Source: Caldilineaceae bacterium (lineage in GTDB: Bacteria; Chloroflexota; Anaerolineae; Caldilineales; Caldilineaceae). From it: a DNA stretch of 48,452 nt. The notes under the pieces are model-generated. The model was not told where the DNA came from. It worked only from the letters and a program-made list of their open reading frames with translations, and made no database searches. Where the stretch lies: contig JACSRH010000069.1 of NCBI GenBank assembly GCA_014879855.1, positions 1 to 48,452 on the forward strand, read 5' to 3'. Shown here piece after piece: positions 26,183 to 36,474 of the stretch; position 1 is the stretch's first letter, and each line of letters starts with the position of its first letter. The translations under genes and the position numbers were made by a program.

Positions 26183-26866
26183 CTATTCTGCTTCGCTGGT
26201 GAGGCCGGGGATCTGCACACGGCGTTCGACCTGGCGCAGCAGCAGATAAGCAACGCCAACGAGGACGATGTAGAAGACGGCGACGATCATGTAAATGGGA
26301 ATCGGAGCGAAGTAATCACTGGCGAGCGCTTTGGCCTGTCCCATCATGTCGAGGATGGCGATGGCGAAGACGACTGCCGTATTCTTGAGCATGGCAATCG
26401 CCTCGTTCGACCAGGCCGGCAGCACCAGGCGCAGCGCCTGTGGCAGGATGATGCTGCGGATGGCCTGCGCTTTGCTCATGCCGATGGCGCGCGCCGCGGT
26501 CATCTGTCCCTCGCTGACCGATTGCAGCGCACCGCGCAGATACTCAGCCTGGTACGCGCCGCTGTTGAGGCCGAGCGTGATGTAAGCCGCGGTCAACCGT
26601 CCCAGCGTCAGACCCAGATCGGGCAGTCCGTAGTAGACGAGAAAGAGCTGAATCAGCAGCGGCGTGCCCTGAAAGAGCGTGATATACGCGCCGAGCACCC
26701 GTTGCAACCAAGGGGGGCCGTACACGCGGCCGATGCCAAGGGGCAACCCAATCGCCCCCCCCAGCAGCAGCGATACACCTGCAATTTGCAGCGTGATGAC
26801 CGCGCCTTGCAGCAGGCTGGGAACTACGTTGCGCAGCAACTCAAGAAAGTCTTGCATCGTGTCCAC
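26183..26866 (-). CDS. Polar amino-acid ABC transporter permease (second)
   Basis: A 227-residue HisM/GlnP-type permease with about five membrane helices. The N-terminal TM pattern GAVITLQIAGVSLLLGGAIG and the EAA loop (EGQMTAARAIGMSKAQAIRSIILPQALR) that docks on the ATPase are typical. It starts 5 nt after the ATPase stop and is the last gene of a four-gene operon. With the permease at 27651 it would form a heterodimeric pore. An in-frame ATG at 26857 is an alternative start. Confidence 0.93.
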   Translation of the reverse strand: MDTMQDFLELLRNVVPSLLQGAVITLQIAGVSLLLGGAIGLPLGIGRVYGPPWLQRVLGAYITLFQGTPLLIQLFLVYYGLPDLGLTLGRLTAAYITLGLNSGAYQAEYLRGALQSVSEGQMTAARAIGMSKAQAIRSIILPQALRLVLPAWSNEAIAMLKNTAVVFAIAILDMMGQAKALASDYFAPIPIYMIVAVFYIVLVGVAYLLLRQVERRVQIPGLTSEAE

Positions 26867-26871
26867 CCCGC

Positions 26872-27636
26872 CTACTGGCGCTCGCCGCCATCGTCCAAAT
26901 CTGTAATCTTGCGCAGAAAAGCGCGCGTGCGCTCGGACTTTGGCTGCGTGAACATCTGGTTGGGCGGGCCTTCTTCCACCACCACACCGTTTTCCATAAA
27001 GACGACGCGGCTGGCGACCTGGCGGGCAAAGCCCATTTCGTGGGAGACGACGATCATAGTCATCCCTTCTTTGGCGAGCTGCTGCATCACTTCCAGCACC
27101 TCGCCGGTGAGTTCCGGGTCGAGCGCCGAGGTGGGTTCGTCGAACAGCATGATGTGCGGATCCATGCCCAGCGCGCGGGCGATGGCGACGCGCTGCTTCT
27201 GGCCGCCTGAAAGCTGAGCTGGGTAATGGTCGGCGCGATCCACCAGTCCGACGCGTTCGAGCTCCAGCATCGCCAAGTCATGCGCTTCTTTCTTGTGCAT
27301 CTTGCGCACTTTGGTCAGCCCGATCATGACGTTGCCCAGCGCGGTCAGATGCGTAAACAGGTTGAAGTCCTGAAAGACCATGCCAATGCGCTGGCGCACC
27401 TTGTCCTGATCGACGCCTGGCGCCGTAATCTCCTGCGCGTCAAGCCAGACGCGGCCTGCGGTGGGCGGATGCAGCAGATTGATGCAACGCAACAAGGTGC
27501 TTTTGCCGGAGCCGCTCGGCCCCACCAAGACAACGACTTCCTGGGGCTGGATCGTGAGGGAGAAGCCCTTGAGCACCTGGGTCTCGCCAAACGATTTATA
27601 GAGGTCCTCGATGCGCAGAATTGGCTCGGTCGTCAT
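26872..27636 (-). CDS. Polar amino-acid ABC transporter ATP-binding protein
   Basis: A 254-residue ATPase of the GlnQ/HisP type. Walker A GPSGSGKST (39-47), Q-loop Gln89, signature LSGGQ (142-146) and Walker B LFDEPTSALD are intact, with the switch His in VVSHEMGFA. The ATG at 27636 is used because it matches the family start; the frame is open up to 27864 inside the permease gene. It lies 14 nt after the first permease and 5 nt before the second. Confidence 0.95.
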   Translation of the reverse strand: MTTEPILRIEDLYKSFGETQVLKGFSLTIQPQEVVVLVGPSGSGKSTLLRCINLLHPPTAGRVWLDAQEITAPGVDQDKVRQRIGMVFQDFNLFTHLTALGNVMIGLTKVRKMHKKEAHDLAMLELERVGLVDRADHYPAQLSGGQKQRVAIARALGMDPHIMLFDEPTSALDPELTGEVLEVMQQLAKEGMTMIVVSHEMGFARQVASRVVFMENGVVVEEGPPNQMFTQPKSERTRAFLRKITDLDDGGERQ

Positions 27637-27650
27637 GAAAATGTGCACCT

Positions 27651-28301
27651 CTACATTTGCAGGCGATAACGCCGCTCGATCCACTGGAGGATCTGTGTGG
27701 CAATCATCGTCAAGATGAGGTAAAGCAACAGGGCGGCGCCAAACGCCATGAATGGTTCGAGCGTGCGCGCGCTGATCTGTTGGGCGCGCCGAAAAATTTC
27801 CGGCACGCCCACCACAAAGACCAGCGTCGAATCTTTGAGCACCAACGTAGCTTCGTTGCCCCACGCGGGCAGCGCCAGACGCACCGCCTGCGGCAGAATG
27901 ATGCTTTGAATTGCCTGCAGCCGGCTCATGCCGATGGCGCGGGCGGCGACCATCTGCCCGGGCGGCACCGCTTGGAACGCGCCGCGAAAAATTTCCGTCT
28001 GATACGCGCCGGAGGCAAAGCCCAGCGCCAACGATCCTGCTAAGAAGGGCGAGAGGTTAACAAAGCGTGCAATCACAAAATACAAAATGAAGATGATGAC
28101 GATCACTGGCACCGCGCGCACGATGACGCTGTACACAGTGGCTACCTGCCGCAGAAAGCGATTGCCATAGACGCGCAGCATCGCCATTGCCACGCCAAAA
28201 ACGAGTCCTACTGTCAGCGCCAGCAGCGTTACGCCAATAGTCACCCACAGACCTTGGAGGATGAAACTGAGCGTCGCAATCAGATCTTGAAGGAAATCCA
28301 T
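27651..28301 (-). CDS. Polar amino-acid ABC transporter permease (first)
   Basis: A 216-residue permease of the same family as the one at 26183 (GLWVTIGVTLLALTVGLVFG; EAA loop PPGQMVAARAIGMSRLQAIQ). It follows the substrate-binding gene after a 147-nt gap filled by repeats and precedes the ATPase gene by 14 nt. No good Shine-Dalgarno stands before the ATG. Confidence 0.93.
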   Translation of the reverse strand: MDFLQDLIATLSFILQGLWVTIGVTLLALTVGLVFGVAMAMLRVYGNRFLRQVATVYSVIVRAVPVIVIIFILYFVIARFVNLSPFLAGSLALGFASGAYQTEIFRGAFQAVPPGQMVAARAIGMSRLQAIQSIILPQAVRLALPAWGNEATLVLKDSTLVFVVGVPEIFRRAQQISARTLEPFMAFGAALLLYLILTMIATQILQWIERRYRLQM

Positions 28302-28448
28302 GTGGATGTGACGAGAGACGCGAAAGGAAAGAAAAGTAAGAAAAGTAAGAAAAGTAAGAGAATAAGAGATTGAGAGAATAGAGATTGGGGATTGAATCCG
28401 CTATGCTTGGGAGCAAATCTCCAATCTCTCAATCTCCAATCTCTTGAT
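28302..28448 (-). repeat. Intercistronic repeats: ATCTCCA-type inverted repeat and TTTTCTTAC tandem
   Basis: Between the binding-protein and permease genes lie an inverted repeat of AATCTCCAATCTCTCAATC (28416-28443) with AGAGATTGAGAGAATAGAGATTGGGGATT (28366-28394), and about three tandem AAAAGTAAGA units (28332-28362). The hairpin could protect the upstream mRNA and lower downstream expression, as expected for an abundant binding protein. The words look like a dispersed repeat. Confidence 0.65.
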
Positions 28449-29273
<825 letters not shown>

Positions 29274-29451
29274 GTGAACCCTCCTAGTATGATTGAGAAT
29301 GGATTGAAATCATCATACGATGAAATGGTAAACGGTTTCTGTTGATTTGTGTGAATAGTATACCGCACCCATCCGGAGTGACGTGAATGACAATAAAGTG
29401 AAAGTTTGATTCTAACTGGCGCAACTGGGCAACCTGCGGCAAAATGCGCTT

Positions 29452-30609
29452 ATGAGCACCCACTTCCAAACCACCCAATCGCATCCCGATCCAGATGTGA
29501 TCGACTTTGGCGCCGGCCATCCGGGCGACGCGTTGTTGCCGCGCGCGATCCTGCAGGCGGCGGCAGCGCAGCGTCTGGGCCAGCCCGACGCCTCGCTGCT
29601 CCAGTATGGGCTGGAGCAAGGCGACGGCTACTTTCGCCACGCGCTTGCCCAGTTTCTCAGCCGGCGCTATGCGGCCCCGGTCCACATGGAGCATCTGTTT
29701 ATCAGCAGCGGCGCTTCGCAGGCGCTTGACCTGATCTGCACGCTTTATACACAGCCTGGCGACGTCATCTTTGTTGAAGAGCCAACTTATTTCCTGGCGC
29801 TGCGCATCTTTGCCGACCACCGGCTGACGGTCGTGCCGATCGCAACCGATCACCAAGGCCTCGACCTCAACGCGCTCGAAGCGACATTAGCGACGCATCG
29901 GCCCGCTCTGCTTTACGTCATTCCGACGCACCAGAACCCGTCCGGCTGCACTCTGTCGCTCGACCGGCGGCGCCGCCTGGTCGAATTGAGCCTGGCGCAC
30001 AATTTTCTGATCGTCGCGGACGAAGTCTATCACCTGTTGAGCTATGACGCGCCCCCGCCTCCGCCGTTGGCAGCTTTCGCCGAGAGCAACATGGTGTTAG
30101 GGCTTGGCTCGTTTTCCAAGATTTTGGCGCCGGGGCTGCGGCTGGGCTGGGTGCAGGCCGCGCCGCGCCATATCCAGCGCCTCGTGGCTTCGGGGCTGCT
30201 CGACAGCGGCGGTGGGCTGAATCCTTTTACGTCGGCGCTGGTGCGCGTCGTGTTGGAAGAAGGCTGGGGAGACGAGTATCTGGAGCGTCTGCACACCACT
30301 TATCGACAACGAATCCGCGCGCTCCATGTCGCACTCCAGACGCAACTGGGATCTGTGGTGACGTATGCTGCGCCAACCGGCGGCTATTTCTTCTGGCTGC
30401 GCCTGCCAGAGACAGTCGACGGCGAAGCCCTGCTGCAACACGCGGCCGCACACAAGGTCAGCTTTCGACCAGGGGTGCGCTTCTCCGGGCAGGGCGGCTT
30501 GCGCCACTACATCCGCTTGAGTTTTGCCTACTATGAAGATGCACAGCTTGCGGAAGGCGTGCGCCGCTTGCGGGAGGTCGTCAGGGAAGTATATCCATCG
30601 CTTCCCTGA
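29452..30609 (+). CDS. PLP-dependent aminotransferase, fold type I, class I/II
   Basis: A 385-residue aminotransferase of the MocR-C-domain / 2-aminoadipate transaminase type without a DNA-binding domain. PLP Schiff-base Lys223 lies in GSFSKILAPGLRLGW, Asp190 in VADEVYHLL contacts the pyridine N, and Asn162 lies in HQNPSG. It is divergent from the amino-acid importer, suggesting it may use the imported amino acid, but the substrate cannot be named. Confidence 0.9.
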   Translation: MSTHFQTTQSHPDPDVIDFGAGHPGDALLPRAILQAAAAQRLGQPDASLLQYGLEQGDGYFRHALAQFLSRRYAAPVHMEHLFISSGASQALDLICTLYTQPGDVIFVEEPTYFLALRIFADHRLTVVPIATDHQGLDLNALEATLATHRPALLYVIPTHQNPSGCTLSLDRRRRLVELSLAHNFLIVADEVYHLLSYDAPPPPPLAAFAESNMVLGLGSFSKILAPGLRLGWVQAAPRHIQRLVASGLLDSGGGLNPFTSALVRVVLEEGWGDEYLERLHTTYRQRIRALHVALQTQLGSVVTYAAPTGGYFFWLRLPETVDGEALLQHAAAHKVSFRPGVRFSGQGGLRHYIRLSFAYYEDAQLAEGVRRLREVVREVYPSLP

Positions 30610-30712
30610 ATCCGTTGTTCTATTGTCTTATCTGCGCCTATCCGGTTTTATGTGCGCCTTATCTGCGTTCACTTGCTGTCGCTTTACCCAAAGTCTGACG
30701 CTTGACAGTCTA
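30610..30712. other. Gap with TCTGCG-type repeat between convergent genes
   Basis: The 103-bp gap contains TTATCTGCGCCTA and CTTATCTGCGTTCAC about 30 bp apart with GTGCGCC between, a short direct repeat of a kind seen in dispersed non-coding repeats. No terminator with a U tract was seen. Confidence 0.4.
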
Positions 30713-31657
<945 letters not shown>

Positions 31658-31790
31658 GCAAACGCTCTTTCTACTCAACAGATGGTGGCGTAATCGGGAG
31701 TCTGTCCGCCGGCTCGGCGGCCAATTCAAGTTGCCTAGTATAGTGTGCATCGAGGGAAACGCCAAAGCAAATGTATCATTGCCATCAGGC

Positions 31791-32267
31791 ATGGCGCCTG
31801 GCTTGTGGTTGATCCTGCTGGCGCTTTGGCTGACTGCCTGCACGCGCACCGCACCGTTTTTGCCAGCAACACCGCCGACCGTAACACCGCCGACCGCAAC
31901 CGCGCCGCCCCTGGCGGCTGCGACGCTGCCCGTCGCACAGGCGCTGCCGGCGTTGGTGCTGGCGGAACGCACAGCAGCCGGCGCACGCGATTTGACGACG
32001 CTGCGCCAGTTGTGGGCCGAGGACGCGCGCATTGTCGACAGCCGCGGCACGCTCGACCCGGCCGACGATTACATCTGGGATGGACGCGACGCGATCCTCG
32101 ACCGCTACGCGCTGGCAGTCTTTGCCGTCCCGCCGCCGCCGTTCACCGAGCCACCCGCCTTCGACGTGACGCGCACAGGAGACGCCGCGGCGGCGTCTCT
32201 AGGCGCCGATCGCTGGCGCTTTCGCTTCGACGCTGGTCGCTGGTGGCTGCAGGAACTCGCCTACTGA
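31791..32267 (+). CDS. Lipoprotein with NTF2/SnoaL-like domain
   Basis: A 158-residue predicted lipoprotein: signal peptide APGLWLILLALWLTAC with lipobox LTAC (Cys18), a Pro/Thr linker (TPPTVTPPTATAPPL) and a C-terminal domain (LRQLWAEDARIVDSRG...YIWDGRDAILDRYALAVF) with the pattern of the NTF2-like fold. No catalytic residues are obvious; such domains often bind small ligands. It is divergent from lgt. The ATG at 31791 is chosen because the signal peptide begins there; the frame is open back to 31644. Confidence 0.75.
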   Translation: MAPGLWLILLALWLTACTRTAPFLPATPPTVTPPTATAPPLAAATLPVAQALPALVLAERTAAGARDLTTLRQLWAEDARIVDSRGTLDPADDYIWDGRDAILDRYALAVFAVPPPPFTEPPAFDVTRTGDAAAASLGADRWRFRFDAGRWWLQELAY

Positions 32268-32370
32268 CTGCTCACTGATTGCCCACACTCTCACCAACTG
32301 TTAATCCCACAGGCAGAACTCTGCTGCTCGCTTTTGTGTTCTTACAAGTGTAATCGCGTTCGCAGTTACT

Positions 32371-32406
32371 CAGGTGACAGTCACTTTCGAAAGTGACTAT
32401 CACCTG
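32371..32406. promoter_or_regulatory. 36-bp near-perfect palindrome upstream of secreted-protein gene
   Basis: CAGGTGA-C-AGTCACTTTC (32371-32388) mirrors GAAAGTGACT-A-TCACCTG (32389-32406), with the single mismatch C32378/A32399. The central 20 bp are a perfect palindrome. It ends 41 nt before the ATG at 32448. A smaller dyad TTACA-AG-TGTAA lies at 32342-32353. It could be an operator or a leader hairpin. Confidence 0.55.
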
Positions 32407-32447
32407 GATGAAGACTTGAACACTCGAAGATGAGGAGAGCTTTCACC

Positions 32448-33890
32448 ATGGGAATTCGCACCAAATTGCTGGCGCTGGCGCTGCTGGCCTCGATTGGGCC
32501 GGCACTTGTCGCACAGCCGGCGCACGCAGCCGGCGAGATCAGCGACACCCCCGCGCCTGCCACGCACGAGGTTCGTTGCCGCGGCGTCGATTGCACGCTG
32601 CACATCGATCTGGGCGACGCGCAGGTTCCATTGTTGTGGCGCTACAGCGCGCCGATGATCGTCGATACCTTGCAGAAAAACGGCCAACTCCCGGCCGATA
32701 TGGCGCTGAGCATTACCGACGATCTCACCCTGGCGCTGCCTATCGGCAATCTGCAACTGCTGGATGCTGACTTGCAAGTGAAATTGGACGCGGATCAGTC
32801 GGTCGAAAGCTTTCGCGGCACAGCGCGTGTCCCCTTCCCCGCCATTGGCCCGCTCACAAACTTTCACGTGGCCGACCCGCTGCACGCGGACGTTGGTTTC
32901 GACTACGGCGCCAACTTGCCGGCAATTGCCGCCCCACTCGACCCAACCGTGCGGTATTTCTTCTTTGACTTTGGCAGCGGCGTGCATCTTGACGGCAAAA
33001 TCAAGGATGCAGACGGCGCCACGCAGACAGTGTCCGTCGCCGCGCGGCACGGCCAGCGCGCCGTGCTGGTGATCGACCCGCTGCGGCCGCTGGTTTACGT
33101 GCAAGGACAACTCACGATCAGCCATAGCGGCGGGCTGGCCTTTGTCGATACGGCGCTGGCCGCCAATGGCATTGATGCGCCTGGCTTCGATTTTGCCAGC
33201 TTGCCCGGGCGCACGGTGGTTGGCGTCACTGCACTGCTGAGCGACGACCCGACCGTGTCGTATCTGGAAGTGAGCACCGGTTCAGCCATCGACGGCGGCG
33301 CGCTGGCGCGTTGGGTTGGCGTCGACGCCACGCCGATCGCCATCGACGGCGTAGCGCGCATCGATCACACCGGGCTGCGCGTAACAGGCGCCACCCGCTC
33401 ATCACTGCTGCCCGCCACGGTTTGGGATGGGCGCGGCCAGGTGCAGGTCTTTATCCCCTTTGAAGGCGGCATTGGCGGCGCGTATGTCGATGCCAGCGGC
33501 GCGGTTGCCGCACCGCTGGCCCGGCTCAACGCCGAAGGCGCTTCCCGGTTGGCGCTGTCCCCAAACGAGGCAGGGGCTGCCGCCGGTGAAGCGGAGATGA
33601 AGCCCAGCTTTTGGACGCAAGCAGCCAACGCCACCGGCGCCCTGGCGGCCCATGCCGGCCAGGGTCTGGCCGCAGCAGGCGACGCCGCGACATGGGCAGG
33701 CGATGTAGTGGGCGCAGGCGCGGGCGCAGCGTGGGGCGCGACAGTAGCAACAGGTCGCTCCTGGGGCGTGCACGCAACAAGCGGCGCAGCAACCGCCTGG
33801 AGTGGTGCGACCTGCGCGCTGCCACTGGTGCAAGATGTGCTTTGTCCAGCAACTGACGATAGCGCGGTCGCCAGCATTGCCAGTCGCTGA
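32448..33890 (+). CDS. Secreted protein of unknown function
   Basis: I do not recognise this 480-residue protein. It has a clean signal peptide (TKLLALALLASIGPALVA...AHA|A), one cysteine pair early in the mature part (CRGVDC), then about 330 residues of beta-rich sequence with repeated LxxADLQVKL and VARIDHTGLRVTGATR-like strands. A Gly/Ala-rich tail (about 390-450) follows, and two more cysteines lie near the C-terminus (CALPLVQDVLC). The ATG at 32448 has GAGGAG 10 nt upstream; an in-frame ATG at 32430 overlaps that site. A terminator follows 35 nt after the stop. Confidence 0.8.
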   Translation: MGIRTKLLALALLASIGPALVAQPAHAAGEISDTPAPATHEVRCRGVDCTLHIDLGDAQVPLLWRYSAPMIVDTLQKNGQLPADMALSITDDLTLALPIGNLQLLDADLQVKLDADQSVESFRGTARVPFPAIGPLTNFHVADPLHADVGFDYGANLPAIAAPLDPTVRYFFFDFGSGVHLDGKIKDADGATQTVSVAARHGQRAVLVIDPLRPLVYVQGQLTISHSGGLAFVDTALAANGIDAPGFDFASLPGRTVVGVTALLSDDPTVSYLEVSTGSAIDGGALARWVGVDATPIAIDGVARIDHTGLRVTGATRSSLLPATVWDGRGQVQVFIPFEGGIGGAYVDASGAVAAPLARLNAEGASRLALSPNEAGAAAGEAEMKPSFWTQAANATGALAAHAGQGLAAAGDAATWAGDVVGAGAGAAWGATVATGRSWGVHATSGAATAWSGATCALPLVQDVLCPATDDSAVASIASR

Positions 33891-33924
33891 TTTCCAGCGG
33901 TTGCACCTTCTACGTATACTACTT

Positions 33925-33954
33925 AGCAGGCTCCTGGATGGGAGCCTGCTTTTT
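33925..33954 (+). terminator. Rho-independent terminator
   Basis: AGCAGGCTCC-TGGATG-GGAGCCTGCT followed by TTTT: a perfect 10-bp GC-rich stem with a U tract, 35 nt after the stop of the secreted-protein gene. A TATACT hexamer at 33915-33920 immediately precedes it, so a promoter for the DinB gene might read straight through this hairpin. Confidence 0.85.
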
Positions 33955-33976
33955 ATAAAGTTTAAGGAGAAGATCG

Positions 33977-34483
33977 ATGAATCTTGCCGACCTCATGACG
34001 CTGTACAATTACAATTATTGGGCGAACCGCCGGATTCTACAGGCGGCGGATGGTTTGACGGTCGAGCAGTTTGTGGCGCCACATGACTTGAGTTGGGGCA
34101 GTATCCGCGATGTGCTGGTGCATACGCTGGGCGCCGAATGGATCTGGCGCATACGCTGTCAAGAAGGCCGCTCGCCAAGCGCGATGCTCAACCCCGCGCA
34201 ATTCCCGACGCTAGACGCGCTGACTGCACAGTGGGCGGAAGAGGAGAGCGCCATGCGCGGCTACTTAGCCTCTTTGGAGGAGGCAGCCTTGTCACAACCG
34301 CTGGCCTATGTCAGCACGGGTGGACGTCCCTTTTCCAGCACGCTCTGGCACATCCTGGTGCATGTCGTCAACCACGGGACGCAGCACCGCGCCGAGGTCG
34401 CTCATATCCTTACCCAGCTCGATCATTCGCCGGGCGACCTCGATATGATTTTGTACGCGCGCGAGGCGGGGGTTGTGGAATAA
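33977..34483 (+). CDS. DinB-family metal-dependent protein
   Basis: A 168-residue four-helix DinB/YfiT-like protein. The three metal-binding histidines of the family are present: His49 (DVLVHTLGAEW), His133 and His137 (HVVNHGTQHRAEV). Members include mycothiol- and bacillithiol-dependent transferases, but most, including this one, have no assigned substrate. AAGGAG stands 8 nt before the ATG, just after the terminator. Confidence 0.88.
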   Translation: MNLADLMTLYNYNYWANRRILQAADGLTVEQFVAPHDLSWGSIRDVLVHTLGAEWIWRIRCQEGRSPSAMLNPAQFPTLDALTAQWAEEESAMRGYLASLEEAALSQPLAYVSTGGRPFSSTLWHILVHVVNHGTQHRAEVAHILTQLDHSPGDLDMILYAREAGVVE

Positions 34484-34528
34484 GAGCAGTCGTCCTCTTA
34501 ATGATTACAGTTTCCTGGCGATAGGCAG

Positions 34529-35398
34529 GTGAAGATGCTGCAACTGATCGTGCATGACGCCATTGATGGATTCCTCCGCGCAGCAGAATACGACCTCGCC
34601 CAGGATGAAGTGACCAACGGCCTGATGCTCGGTGTGACGTTGCGGGTGAAACAGCATCCTGAGCGCGTCGAGCACCAGCCCTATCTCGCCACGGTTCACG
34701 CGGATGGCGCGTTGCTGGCAGCCGGCGTCATGACGCCACCCCATGGGCTGATCGCCTATGCTGCCACAGACGATCCACAACCTGCTATGCGCCTGCTGGC
34801 TGAAAACCTCGTTGCCAATCGTTGGCCACTGCCTACGGTCAATGGCGTTGCCACACTATCGCGCACCTTTGCCGAGGCATGGCGGCGCCTGACTGGCGGT
34901 GAAGTCACCCAGGAAATGGCGCTGCGCGTCTTCGAGTTGCGGACGGTGACGCCGCCAGTTGGCGTGGCTGGACAATTTCGGCAGGCTGCCATCGAGGACG
35001 CTGACCTGATCTTTGCCTGGTACACTGCGTTTTATGCAGAAGCCACGCCGGCCCAAACATTGCCCAGACAGCCAGATGTCGAACGCTCGCTGGCTGAGGG
35101 AAACATTTATCTGTGGGAAGATGGCGGGCGGCCAACGTCGTTGGCTGCAAAAGGACGCCGCACGCCACGCGGCATCTCCGTAGGTCCGGTCTATACGCCG
35201 CCCGAAGCGCGTGGCCGTGGCTATGCCAGCGCCTGCGTCGCCGCGCTCAGCCAACATATTCTGGACGAGGGCAAGGCGTTCTGCACGCTCTTCACGGATC
35301 TGGCCAACCCAACTTCCAACAGCATCTACCAAAAGATCGGGTATCACCCTGTCTGTGATTTTACCGAATACAGACTGCGGCAGCCGCTACAGGGTTAG
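34529..35398 (+). CDS. GNAT-family N-acetyltransferase (two-part)
   Basis: A 289-residue protein. The C-terminal half (about 150-280) is a GNAT domain with YTPPEARGRGYASACVAALS (acetyl-CoA loop) and FTDLANPTSNSIYQKIGYHPV. The N-terminal half looks like a degenerate second GNAT fold, as in tandem-GNAT proteins. The substrate is unknown. GTG at 34529 and ATG at 34535 are both possible starts. The 3' end overlaps the phosphoesterase gene by 12 bp tail to tail. Confidence 0.82.
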   Translation: MKMLQLIVHDAIDGFLRAAEYDLAQDEVTNGLMLGVTLRVKQHPERVEHQPYLATVHADGALLAAGVMTPPHGLIAYAATDDPQPAMRLLAENLVANRWPLPTVNGVATLSRTFAEAWRRLTGGEVTQEMALRVFELRTVTPPVGVAGQFRQAAIEDADLIFAWYTAFYAEATPAQTLPRQPDVERSLAEGNIYLWEDGGRPTSLAAKGRRTPRGISVGPVYTPPEARGRGYASACVAALSQHILDEGKAFCTLFTDLANPTSNSIYQKIGYHPVCDFTEYRLRQPLQG

Positions 35399-36184
35399 CG
35401 TCAATAGATTGGGGAAGTCGCCCCGCGTGCCGACGATGCGGCAATCGATATTGCCGCCCGCGCCGTCGATGCGCCAGGCGCCGCCGCGATGCAGGTGGCC
35501 GCTGATCACGTGCGTCACTTTGGGACAGGCGCGCACCTCTTCGCCAAGCGCCAAGTTGCCCATGTAGGCGCGCAACAAGCTCCAAACTTCACTCTGCGGA
35601 TAGGTGGGGATCGTCACATCAAAGATCGGCATGTGCGTGACGACGAGAATCTGCTCGACGGCAGGATTGGCGTGCAGGGTGGCCAGCCGCCGTCCGAACC
35701 CTCGCTTCAGATAGCGCGCCATTGCCCGGTCGCTCCACGGCCAGTCCACATAGTCGGCATCGTGATTGACCAGATCCTTGAGTTGCGGATACGCCTCGGC
35801 GGGCACGCTAAGATGACGCGCGCTGGTGGAGTAGTCATACCACCCCAACGTGCCGCAGATGCCAATGCCGCCAATATGCACGACTTGCTCTTCGAGCCAG
35901 ACAAAGCCGGCGCGGCGCGCCTCTGCGGGCAGTACACGCTCCCAGAGTGTCCGGCTGTCATAGTCGCTGCGATACAGATCGTGGTTGCCCGCCACAAAGA
36001 GCTTCAGACACTGCAAAGAATTGAAGAGTTCCAGCCCGCGGCGAAAGAGGCGGAGCGGGTGGCCCACGTCGCCTGCCACAATTAAGCAATCAGGGCGCTG
36101 ATCGGCGATGCGCCGGGCGAGGTCAAGATAGCGGTGGCGGTCAACCGGTCGATAGTGGAGGTCGGCGGTAACAACGATACGCAT
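35387..36184 (-). CDS. Calcineurin-like metallophosphoesterase
   Basis: A 265-residue enzyme with the full set of metal-binding motifs: DLH (Asp8, His10), GDVGH (Asp39), GNHD (Asn67, His68), THMP and GHLHRGG. The substrate (nucleotide, phosphoprotein or other) is not predictable. There is no signal peptide, so it is cytoplasmic. The ATG at 36184 follows a TATGAT hexamer by 8 nt and lacks a Shine-Dalgarno, suggesting a leaderless mRNA. Confidence 0.9.
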   Translation of the reverse strand: MRIVVTADLHYRPVDRHRYLDLARRIADQRPDCLIVAGDVGHPLRLFRRGLELFNSLQCLKLFVAGNHDLYRSDYDSRTLWERVLPAEARRAGFVWLEEQVVHIGGIGICGTLGWYDYSTSARHLSVPAEAYPQLKDLVNHDADYVDWPWSDRAMARYLKRGFGRRLATLHANPAVEQILVVTHMPIFDVTIPTYPQSEVWSLLRAYMGNLALGEEVRACPKVTHVISGHLHRGGAWRIDGAGGNIDCRIVGTRGDFPNLLTLTL

Positions 36185-36192
36185 AAACGGGG

Positions 36193-36198
36193 ATCATA
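36193..36198 (-). promoter_or_regulatory. -10 element 8 nt before ATG (candidate leaderless promoter)
   Basis: TATGAT on the minus strand, then CCCCGTTT, then the phosphoesterase ATG. No -35 was recognised. Confidence 0.4.
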
Positions 36199-36243
36199 AC
36201 CGGGGCCGAAACATTTGAGCAAAGTAGCGGATCGTCAAATTCT

Positions 36244-36474
36244 TATTTTCTGCAAAGAACCGTGCCCAACGCGGAGGCGCAGAGATGCAGAGAAAACACA
36301 GAGAACTTCTTGCTTTTCCTCTGCGCGCCTCTGCCGCTCTGCGCCTCTGCATCAAAGGGATTCCTTTTCAAACAGGCTTCCGTGCCCCTGCGGGGCGCAA
36401 TCGAAAATGGAAGTGCCTTTGCGCCTCTGCTTCTCTGCGCCTTTGCGTTAAGAAACTATTTTCAAGCCAGCTTC
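36244..36474. repeat. Intergenic CTCTGCGCC/GGCGCAGAG inverted repeats
   Basis: Between the phosphoesterase start and the LysM gene end lie words such as GCGGAGGCGCAGAGATGCAGAGAA (36270-36293) and their reverse forms TCTGCGCGCCTCTGCCGCTC and CTGCGCCTCTGCATCA (36320-36357), then CCTTTGCGCCTCTGCTTCTC and TGCGCCTTTGCGTTAAG (36416-36451). The arms can fold into a long imperfect hairpin. It looks like a dispersed non-coding element; no gene was recognised in it. Confidence 0.6.

Noticed and set aside
26135..27217. A 360-codon plus-strand frame over the ABC importer genes
   Set aside because: It is antisense to a permease and an ATPase with intact motifs.
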